Shown piece by piece: positions 40,601 through 52,600 of a stretch of DNA of 64,000 nucleotides (within the stretch, counting starts at the first letter, position 1; the number at the start of each line of letters is the position of its first letter). Position numbers and translations under genes: made by a program. Source of the stretch: Paraescarpia echinospica (lineage: Eukaryota; Annelida; Polychaeta; Sabellida; Siboglinidae); NCBI GenBank assembly GCA_020002185.1, contig CM034542.1, positions 55,752,626 to 55,816,625 on the forward strand, in the 5' to 3' direction. A model generated the notes under the pieces. That model was not told the DNA's origin. It saw nothing but the letters and a program-made list of their open reading frames with translations, and did not search any database.

Positions 40601-43600
40601 ATTAGGATGATTTGTCGTTTCCAGACAGAAAGTGGAGGCACGGCTGCCCACACTGAAGGTGAACCTGTCTGATGAGAAGATCCAGATGTTTGCGAACTTC
40701 TTCAAGCGGCTGCCTGTACCCCACAGCAGCAGCATGATGGGATTGGAGGATATGGTGGACGGTGGCGCCGCCCTCGAACCTCTCACTGCCATCATGGTGT
40801 GTCACAGTTCTCAGTCGGCCACTGATAGAACGATTTTATGTCCTATTTGGCGTGATTAATCTGATGACTTTGACCTTGTTTTCATGTTGTAAGTTGAAGT
40901 AATTAATCTGATGACCTTGACCTTGTTTTCACATAAGTTGACGTAATTAATCTGATGTCCTTGACCTTGTTATCACGTTGTAAGTTGACGTAATTAATCT
41001 GATGACTTTGATCTTGTTTTCGCATAAGTTGACGTAATTAATCTGATGTCCTTGACCTTGTTATCACGTTGTAAGTTGACATGATTTATCTGATGACCTT
41101 GACCTTGTTTTCACGGTGTAAGTTGACGTGATTAATCTGATGACCTTGACCTTGTTTGCACCAGGACGAGGCAGAGGTGCAGAGGGAGCCGTCATTGCAG
41201 GAGCTCGCGTACATGAGACACTCAGTGCTGAGAAACTCCGTCTTGAGACACGATGCGACGGTCCGACGCAAGAAGAAGGTTCACCTGTCTGTCCGAACCT
41301 CAGGTACATTCAATGGTGACAGATCAATTGGACCCTCCAACTACTTTAACTATAATTATGAAGCACAGTGGCACAGTGGCTAGAGCAATAGACTCTTAAT
41401 CGAGAGAACCCGGGTTTGAATCCTGTTGTCATGTTGAACCTTGGGTAAGTTTGTTCACTCTACGTTGCTCCAGTTCACTCCACTGTGTGAATGAGTACCT
41501 GGCTGTAGATAGTGGCAGATATTTGTGTATAAATAGTGTGTGCATTAATTGCAGCATGGCTGAATACTTCCCAGAGAAGTCGAGATGGTGTTCGATTAAA
41601 CATGTCTGCTAGGGAGTAAAGTGTAAAGTGCTTTGAGCAGTCCTGAGGACTGGATACCGCGTTATATAAGAACTTACCTTTTACATTGATTTGCGAGAAT
41701 TTAAATCCGACATCATCTTCAGTTTCACTGTATAAGATGAGGCAAGATAAGGTTCAGTCATTTAACAATGGTAATGCAGGGTCTGTGTATAGTTATGTTT
41801 TACATGGGGAAATTTATTAAATTTAGGAGATTTAAGACGTTTTTTTATGACTTCAAAACATACTGCAAAATATTAAATTTTGAGACAAGATAAACCATGA
41901 TTGTAATACAGAACATAAAAAAGTAATTAAATATGCAAAATATTAGGTTTTTACCCTCAACCCTGGGGAAAGTGAATTAATACGATGTATTGTACTTTGA
42001 CAGACTCGGAGTACTTCTCTGCATCAGACCACTCTGATGAGGAGGGTGGAGAATGGGCCAGGTAAGACGTCTATGAAGGCTGATAATTCGAATATGCTGA
42101 TTAACTACAAGCAAGTCATTTAAACACTAAATTATCATAATGTCAAAGGGCATAGATGAAAAAGTATTGGACACTTGGAAAGCCCGGTAAGCTGAATCAG
42201 ATGGCCTCCTTGTCCAGTTGCCCTGTGAGATTTAGATTATAAACCTTGTTAATTTTATTAGGTACTGAGAGTAAGCTTATCTTTGGCTTGTTATTGTGAT
42301 CAGTAAGCAGTAAAAGTGTGGTCATTTTCTACAAAAATAAATGCATTATTTACTGTAGTGTGTCAAGTTTCCTATTTCTACAAGACAACCTTTGAGCTGT
42401 CAAGTGTAATAAAAACATCTCCCATGTGTAGACCAGTTGAAGCTACTGGTACATTGCAACCTCACTGTTGAAGTCACTCTTAGCACTGGACAAAAGTGTC
42501 CTGAATAGCGAGGTGACCATATTATTGAGACTAATTTCCTATACTTTACTGTTGGTGAAATAATTTGGGACTGTCCTAGGGTGACCTTAATTGTGAGGTA
42601 TTATCAAGGTGACCATAAAGCGAGGTTCGACTGTTTATTGATATTGTCCATCACTTGGAAAAAGGAGAAGATGAAGAAGACGTATCCATATTTCTTAACC
42701 CTTTCAGTGCGACAGGCTGCTTGTGTATGGTTGTCATGGCGAATAAATTAGCTATTCAGCAGTGGTCATCATGGATTATCGCACAATAATAGTTTACATA
42801 GATTTTCGCAGTTTTTAATGATGGATTATCCACAATGGCAGACGGCATTACTTCAACTAGCGATTTAACACGGTATGTTTTGGACAGATTATTTGATAGT
42901 TTTAGCAAAGAATCTTTGTTGGATGTTGACGATCGACACAATGACGATGTCGGCGAACTTAGCAACAGAGTCGGAGACAACTGTGTATAGTAACTGCAAA
43001 AACGTTGAAAACTTGGCGGACTTCTTGGATTGCTGGTTACCATGATGACGGAATGTAAAATCATATGGCTTGTTTCACTCACTGATTATCATACTTTCCA
43101 AAAATGAAGAACATTCCTATTCATGAAATGCATTTTTGTTGCTCAAATCTTGAAGTGAGGTAGTCCATTGTATTCAGTGGTCACAGCTGATCAGGTCTGT
43201 AGTACTGAAATTGTTAACCCTGTCTGTACTTATAACGGTTTTCTTCTGCAAATTTTTTTCTGAAATAACAGCAGAAAAACACCATCTGTCTAAATAATTT
43301 AATCAACCTTCATCTGCGATGCCAAAACCCGGGTTTTATTGACTTCAGAAACATCACAGCCCTCACTGTGGATGACCAGACCTCGGCGACGAACGTGATT
43401 CGTCTCCTCGCGAGGTTCACTCTGGGGGAGGTCCTTGTGCAGGTGTCGAAGTCAGCGGACCGTATCGACACGCCCTACTTGATGTTCCGCGTGAACCGAC
43501 TGTGCGCGGACGCGGCTCTCACCACCTACGGTCTCGCGCTCCAGGCCAGTCTTGGGGGCATCGAACTCGTCGACAAGATACACCTCAGTGAGTGACACTT

Positions 43601-46600
43601 GTTAATCATGTTCTGTCAGAGAGAGAGGGATATCTGTCAATCCTGTTCTGTCTGAGTGAGTGACTCCTGTCAATCTTGTTACACTTGTGTGAGTGACACC
43701 TCAGTATAAGTAAGTTACACCTGTCAATCTTGTTCCATGTGAAAATCTCATGTCAAGTATCTTGTTATGTGTGTGATTGTCAATGTTGTTCCGCATATGT
43801 GAATGACACCTCATCATAAGTAAGTTAAACCTCTAAATCTTGTTCCACTTAAATGAGTGACAAATGTCAATCTTGTTATATGTGTGCGAGTAACACCTGC
43901 CAGTCTTGTTCCATTTAAGCGAGTGACACCAGTCAAGCTTGTTCCACTTAAGAAAGTGATACTTGTCAGTCATGTTCTACACAAGTGAGTGACACCTGTC
44001 AATCATGTTGTACATAAGTGAGTGACACCTGTCTGTCATGTTGTACATAACTGAGTGACACCTGTTATTTATACCAGGGGACATAGATACATCACGATAT
44101 GTTATCTTGACATACCATGCATTAAACTCATTCACAACTTTATAACAAAATATAAATCTTATCAGCTTACTGCACGAAGTGTTACCAATATGTTAAGTGT
44201 CCCTACTGCTGCCATGAAATAACAACAAATGCAGTTTCCTCGGTAGCTGGGTGTGCTATACATGTCATATCGTCTCAGTGTGCTGGTGATCTTGCTTGCA
44301 GGTTCCTCGGGGGAATACCTCGAAGTTCTCAGCTCCAAGTCTGAGTCTGACCTCATCTCTGTCATCTACAGAAAGGTCAGTGACAGGACAAGCTTGTCTC
44401 ATTAGTTCCTACTGATACGGCATGTTAATAATACACATTAAAATGTGAATACTTGTTCTATGTTCCCTGTCAGCATGCCTACGAGATGGCAGCCTCGTCT
44501 TGCGAAACTGACGGAGATATGCTGGATGTACAAACAAACAAAAAACAAACAAACATACATACAGAGATCCACTCTATGTTTTATAATATAGAACAGGTCA
44601 GATTGGTGGATGTCATCTGGAAAATGAAGACAATTTAGTTTTTTTATGACCCCTTAGATCTCAAATCGGCCAAACCTACCCGTAGACTGACAATTTAAAG
44701 GGAATAAAAACATCTATTGCTCGAATTCATGTTATATTAGATCCTGCTATCTATTTCCACGTCCACCAAGCCAAAAAAATCAAAAAAATTCAATGAATTT
44801 GAAATTCCACATTTTATGGTGTGCATCCGGACATTTTCAAATATGCATATTTTTGGCGCGCTTTTCGGGATGCCGAGATGTGACGTCATTTATGACTCAA
44901 ACTCGCATCAGGCCGACCCTTTCCATGCATTCAGGGCATGTTTACAAGTATAGCTTTTGGATCGAAACGAGCGTCAGAACGAGTTATTGTGCAATATTCC
45001 GACGTAATACAAATACTAGTCATCATAGAGGAACAAGCAGTTATCTTACGGTTCCACATGAATCGAATGTTATTCAAAACAACGAATGCGAATGGGCCTA
45101 CAAGTCGACTAGGTTTCGCCGAGCTTGGGCTCGTTTTCAGAATAATTATATCGAATGCAACCAACGGGAGATAATCTACACCAATAAACATATAGCAAAC
45201 ATATATTGTATCCAGCTACATAAAGTAACGTGTATAATATCACTAGAATATCGATATATGAAGGAGTTGTACAATTTATCATAACAACTTAAATCAGTCA
45301 GAGAGTTTTCGCTGGTCCCACTAGCTCAGTGGGTAGGTGCGTCGTTTACTTGTCATTTATTTTACAATCGGGTGACGCTGGTTCAATCCCGACAGCATGC
45401 AAACCTTTGATTTTATTTACACTTTTTTGTTTATGTTTTCACAAAGTAATATAAACAAAATCATTTTATACTATAATGCACTGTTTGTAAATAATTTATA
45501 TTTTTGTAGTAACTATTTATTCGCCACAAAAATTAAAATATGGTCATTATATAACGATGTTTCTAAATTTTATTTATCCAAACAAATATAATGTAACGGA
45601 TATATAATTTATTAATTATAAATATATTGTACGGTAATATATAATAATATATTGTAATTATATAAGTGAAAACAGATTGAGATCTGTCTGGATAAATACA
45701 ATTTAGAAACATTGTTATATATAATGACCATATTTTCATTTTTGTGGCGAATAAATAATTACTACAAAAATAAAAAAAATATTTACAAACAGCGCATTAT
45801 AGTATAAAATGATTTTGTTTATATTACTTCGTGAAAACATAAACAAAAAAAGTGTAAATAAAATTAAAGGTTTGCATGCTGTCAGGATTGAACCAGCGTC
45901 GCCCGATTGTAAAATAAATGACAAGTAACCAATGCACCTGCCCACTGAGCTAGCGGGACTAACGGAAGCTCTCTGTCTGATTTACGTTGTTATGATCAAT
46001 TGTACAACTCCTTCATATATCGATATTCTAGTAACATTATGAGATTACACACGTTACTTTATGTAGCTGGATACAATATATGTTTGCTATGTATGTTTAT
46101 TGGTGTAGATCATCTTCCGTTGGTTGCATTCGATATAATTATTCTGAAAACGAGCCCAAGCTCGGCGAAACCTAGTCGACTTGTAGGCCCATTCACATTC
46201 GTTGTTTTGAATAAAATTCGATTCATGTGGAACCGTAAGATAAATGTTTGTTCCTCTATGATGACTAGTGTTTGTATTACGTCGGAATATTGCACAATAA
46301 CTCATTCTGACGCTCGTTTCGACCCAAAAGCTATCCTTGTAAACATGCTCTGAATGCATGGAAAGGGTCGGCCTGATGCGAGTGTGTGTCATAAGTGACG
46401 TCACGATACCACGTGATCACCTAACTCATTAAAATTTAATTTTCCGCGGGAATCGCTTCACAGACGGGCTTAAAATCGAATTTATGCTACAAATGTATTT
46501 TTCTGTATTTGTTTAATGTTGTCAAATGTTACATACAATGTTAAACTTTGTGTACACATGGAAAAAGGATTTTAGCTAATGCCTTATTTTTATTTCCTTT

Positions 46601-49600
46601 AAGTCGGCCAAAACCAGCCTAAAATAACAGCAAAACTCTGTACAGTACAGTGGCATCATTTCATGGATAGTTTTGAAAACACTTTAGAAACAACGTTTGA
46701 ATGTATGGACTTCACAATTTCTTTTTTTGGGTCAAACAAATTCTGATTCCTTCCCCTGTGTGGATGTTGAGTCGAGCATATGTGTTATTCACTGCAGGTG
46801 GAACCTGACTGTCCAGACTTTGAGAATGTCTACGGCCGCGTGGAGCAGACCATGCTAGTCCAGATGTCTAGTCTCCACATGATGTTTGACCGTGCGGCTC
46901 TTCTCTACCTCAACACCTTTGTACAGGGACTACTGCTCAGGTGGCTGAATACTTTCTATTTTAACACAACTGGTGCCAAGTCTATAACTTTGGTTGTAGA
47001 GTCACCACTTTTTCTTGATTTTTTTACATAACCTACCATACTACCCCTTTTGAGTTAAAATCTACAGTCAAAACATAATTTTAATTTACTGATTTTTAAT
47101 CCAAATATATTGCCTAATAAAAATTTCTTGTAGAAAACGTGCCAGAAATTCCACCATAATAAATAAATATACCATAATTTAAAAAAATTATATTCTACCA
47201 GGAGGGGAATCCCCTCCACACCGCGATGACTACAGTCTGAGGCTCATGGTGTCAGGAGGGGGAATCCCCTCCACACCACGATGACTACAGTCTGAGCCTC
47301 ATGGTGTCAGTAGGGGGAATCCCCTCCACACCATGATGACTACAGTCTGAGGCTCATTGTGTCAGGAGGGGGAATCCCCTCCACACCGTGATGACTACAG
47401 TCTGAGGCTCATGGTGTCAGGAGGGGGAATCCCCTCCACACCGTGATGACTACAGTCTGAGGCTCATTGTGTCAGGAGGGGGAATCCCCTCCACACTACG
47501 ATGACTACAGTCTGAGGCTCATTTTGTCAGGAGGGGGAATCCCCTCCACACCGCGATGACTACAGTCTGAGGCTCATGGTGTCAGGAGGGGGAATCCCCT
47601 CCACACCGTGATGACTACAGTCTGAGGCTCATGGTGTCAGGAGGGGGAATCCCCTCCACACCGTGATGACTACAGTCTGTGGCTCATGGTGTCAGGAGGG
47701 GGAATCCCCTCCACACCGTGATGACTACAGTCTGAGGCTCATTGTGTCAGGAGGGGGAATCCCCTCCACACTACGATGACACAGTCTGAGGCTCATTTTG
47801 TCAGGGGGGGAATCCCCTCCACACCGCGATGACTACAGTCTGAGGCTCATGGTGTTAGGAAGGGGAATCCCCTCCACACCGTGATGATTACAGTCCGAGG
47901 CTCGTGGTGTCAGGAGGGGGAATCCCCTCCACACCACGATGACTACAGTCTGAGGCTCATGGTGTCAGGAGGGGGAATCCCCTCCACACCACGATGACTA
48001 CAGTCTGAGGCTCATGGTGTCAAATGTCTTAAAATCTCATGTAATATAAGGGCAAGGAGTCTCAAGTTAAATCACATCAGGTTATGTGTATTGTTGTACA
48101 TTGAACTTTCAAGATCATCTGTAATTAATTTCATAATTAAATATTTTAAAATGGCTGATCTACTCACTGTAAGTAAGGTAAGTAATTAACATCACAATAA
48201 TAACTATGCGCATGATCTCCGTCAAGCTGTGCCTTATCAACAATGTTTATATATGTGCATTATGTTACTAGGACAGCCTCACATCAGCCAGATCAATCTT
48301 TCTCGCATATAGTTTTCGCTTACACAACTTGCTTTATGTTTTTGTTGCAAAGAAAAACATTTATGCAAGCAACAACACAGAGTCCAATATAGTGATGAAA
48401 AAAGGCCAAATGAATGACGTTTATTTATTAACGTGATAAGAGAGAAATGTGGGCTCGACATCCCAAGGCCAGGCCTGTGACTGAGCCCATGCTAGTCTCC
48501 TGTACCTCAGGTTGACCGAGCCCACATTTCGGTACATAAAACAAGCAGTATTGGTATACATGATATCATATATCAAACAATGTCATTACTGCTAAAATCA
48601 CCATAGACCTACTGCACAGTATAATACTAGCCAAGCACACCAGTCAAGCACACCAAATCTAAAACCAACACTACCCGCTGACGCATTACACTATATATAA
48701 CTGAGGCTAAACCTTAAAAGTGGGGACAATTATGCCTGTCCTACCTAACTAAAATCATCAGTGGAAGAGAAGCGAGCTGTCTCCGCATCAAAACCCCGTG
48801 AACACATTGTCCACCTGAACTAAGAAAATGGGGAAAGCATTGAGATATGCTGATGACCCCTCTTCCACTAATGATGCACATGTGTTATTAATGCTAAACT
48901 CTACAGAAGTGGGCGGGATGGGAGGGACGCAAAACTCTCGACCGAATAGTTTGCTCTCTCGAACCAAAGTGGCCAACTTCTAGCGCGCGCTACAACTGCT
49001 CGCTACTACTATGCGCTGATTGGTCCTTTGCGCCCACGGCTAAGTTGAATTAGCATATAATTAGAATAATCCACTGGGCCAATCATCACTTGTCTGCATT
49101 GTTGCCCGCACAAAAATACGTATGCCGCATCGTGCCGGTGCAGCATACTCTCATTTATGCAAGCAACAACTATACGCACAAAATGGCGGCCAACAAAGGG
49201 AATTACAAACAATGAAAATACTCAGCTGGAACCGGCCGAAGTGTTCAGCAATCACCTTCCGTGGAAGATCCGACGCAGATGAAACGCAATGCAAAAATGG
49301 TGATGACGATGTGAAAAGATGACGGCAATGAAAACGCAGTAACAGAACGCAAAACTCTCGACCGAATAGTTTGCTCTCTCGAACCAAAGTGGCCGACTTC
49401 TAGCGCGCGCTACAACTGCTCGCTACTACTATGTACTGATTGGTCCTTTGCGCCCACGGCTAAGTTGAATTAGCATATAATTAGAATAATCCACTGGGCC
49501 AATCATCACTTGTCTGCATTGTTGCCCGCACAAAAATACGTATGCCGCATCGTGCCGGTGCAGCATACTCTCATTTATGGCCAGAATTTCAACAAAATAT

Positions 49601-52600
49601 ATGAAGGAATGTCTGACATGCACTTCAGCCATTTTATAAGCTTGATGGATGTGGTTGCTAGGCAAACAGTGAGGTGATTGATCCATCATGTGACCTGTCG
49701 TCTAGCAACAAGGTACATCAAGCAATCAAAAATGGATGCCGAACATATGGAGCATTCAAACATTCATTGTATTTTTTTTTTAAAGTCTGGCCCAAAGAAA
49801 TAGTAATACATTTTATTTCCACAGTAGCGTTATAATACATACGTGATTTTATGTTTTAATTGTATTCATAATTATTGTAGAAAAGCAGAAAGCAAAAATT
49901 TAACACTTATGAAGTGCTTCCCCAAAAAGTTTAACACTGATGAAATGCTTCCCCCAAATGTTTAACACTTATGAAGTGATTCCCCCAGATGTTTAACACT
50001 TATGAAGTGCTTCCCCCAAATGTTTAACACTTATGAAGTGCTTCCCCCAAATGTTTTCTTTATGACAAAAACATAAGGCAAAGTTGCATAAGGGAGAACT
50101 TATGAAGCACTTCCCACAAATATTTAACACTTATGAAGTGCTTCCCCCAAATGTTTAACACTTATGAAGTACTTCCCCAAAAAATTTAACACTTATGAAG
50201 CACATCCCCCAAATGTTTAACACATATGAAGTGCTTCCCCCAAACGTTTAACAGTTATGAAGTGCTTCCCCCAAATGTTTAACACTTATGAAGTGCTTCC
50301 CCCAAATGTTTAACACTTATGAAGTGCTTCCCACAAATGTTTAACACTTATGAAGTGCTTCCCCAAATGTTTAACACTTATGAAGTGCTTCCCCCAAATG
50401 TTTAACACTTATGAAGTGCTTCCCCCAAATGTTTTCTTTATGACAAAAACATAAGGCAAAGTTGCATAAGGGAGAACTGTATGCAGGAATGTTTGAACTA
50501 GCAGATGTCATGCCATAATGCACATATATTACTTTTATTAGCATTGTTGGCAAGACAAAGCTTGACGGAGGTCACGTGCATATTTATGACTGTGACATTG
50601 GCAAACCCTGATGTACCGTATCCAACAATTGCAAATTTAAAATCCATAAAGAAAAGATATCAGATGAAAGAACTAAGTTTGCCCAATCAGACTCTGTCTT
50701 TGTCAAAACCATCTGTTTTGTGGCCATCAGCGTTCGAGGTGGCATGGATCGCGGCATGCAGAAGAGTACCAGTACCGTCCTGTCCGTTCAAATGGAACAG
50801 TCTCAGCCGGACTCACCCAGTCTCCTGCAGCGAATCTCGTCACAGGTGGAAGAAGGTGGATCTAACATTCAACCTACTTCATCATTACAGCAAGCTATTT
50901 CTGTGTGCTTTCTAAACTGACAGCATGTTTTGGCTTGAATTATTTTGAAGGCTTGGATACTATTTACTGCAGAGCCGTAAAATTATTTTTCAAATTATTA
51001 TAACTTCCAAAGGAGTGTGGGTAAAACTCAGAATGTCCAAAACAATGCTAATAAAATAAAATGCTAATAAATATAATTTTATTATGAAATAATAAATATG
51101 TTAATGTTTGCTATATTTAAACTATTTATTATGTGCTTCACTTTTTACACCAAGTCTTATATATTATATATATAATACTGTAAGTAATGATAATAATATA
51201 GTTCCATAGCATTTACACCTTAGCAGTATGAACTCAGAGGTGTAACAAATAAAAATCATTAGGCAAAATCATGAAAAGGGATATGCAAAAGTAATCTGCC
51301 AAGCTTTAAAGTGAAAATTTAATTTAAAAAATTGTGATTCAAAACATTTCTCCATGTATTGCACAAGATTAATATTTTCTGTGCCACATTTCATATGTAG
51401 TCAACATTGGATTTAATGATTTATGTCTTTCTCGTTTATAGATCCCATCACCGGGGTCACACAGCTCCATCTGGTGGCCAAACTGGATGACCTTGAAATG
51501 AAATTGTGTGATCACGAGAACGACTTCGCAGAAATAAAAGCACGAGGTCAGGATGATATCAGTGTTGATACTTATTTACCAAGTAGAGTAATTATTATAA
51601 AACAATCTAAGTAAACGTTCAGTTACATAAGAATATTACTATGTGAAGTGTTGTGCAACTAGTAAATTAACTAATGTGTTTATTACACAGGAAAATCTAA
51701 AATAAAATGTATGAAATGTTGACAAAATTACTGATTTTAAGTATGCATGTTATAGGTTTTGAAGGAATAGTTATAAAGAAGCCATCGAAAGTAACCTTCC
51801 ATGTGAAACTCAGTGACTTCTCGATTGACGACCTAACGGAGAATACCCTCTACCCCAGGGTAAGTCTGATTCCACCTTAAACTACCCTAAACTCTTATCT
51901 ACAAGACAAGTGTTTATTAGATATCATCAGGCAATGCTAATTTTTGTATATTTATAAAATAATTATATTATTCCCTGTATCTCAATAGAGTTATTTTGAA
52001 CTTTGTGTTACCAAACAAACAATTAATAAGCCCCCTGGGGTTTCTAGAGAATCTCCTGAGTTACTTGATGAAACTATAATTTCGTTCTTACATGTAATAC
52101 TGTAACCGAGTAACTAAATAAACTTTCAAACCTTATAATGGGTTGGCAGTCTAAGACTTTCACGGTATAGTAGGATGAAGTGATGCTTCCCTGAGAAGTC
52201 GAGTTGGTGTTCGATTGAACAGTTCTGCCAGGGAGTAAAGTGAAAAGTGCTTTGAGCAGTCCCAATGACTGGATTCTGCGCTATATAAGAACTTACCTTT
52301 TTACCTTTTAAAATGAATTGATGCAACAACTGATTGTGCCTTTTTTCAGCTGCTGGTCATTGAAGATGATGAGGTGTTTGACTTAAAGGTGCGTGATTTT
52401 AACATATTTAAACTAGTCAGTCTGCTATTGCAATACCGACCAGTTTGCTATTATCAATATTACTACTAATACTATTAGTAGTATTAGCTATTAGTAGTAT
52501 TAGCATTTTATGTTATTAATTTTACAGATAATTAATAAACGCCCATTCTTTCCTTATCACGACTAAAGTTTTTGCACAAACACAACAAATTGATAGCATA

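Noticed and set aside
44793..46404. 163- and 117-codon frames in the inverted repeat as genes
   Set aside because: Both strands are open over the same stretch, no domain is recognised and tRNA-like sequence overlaps; better explained as element sequence.
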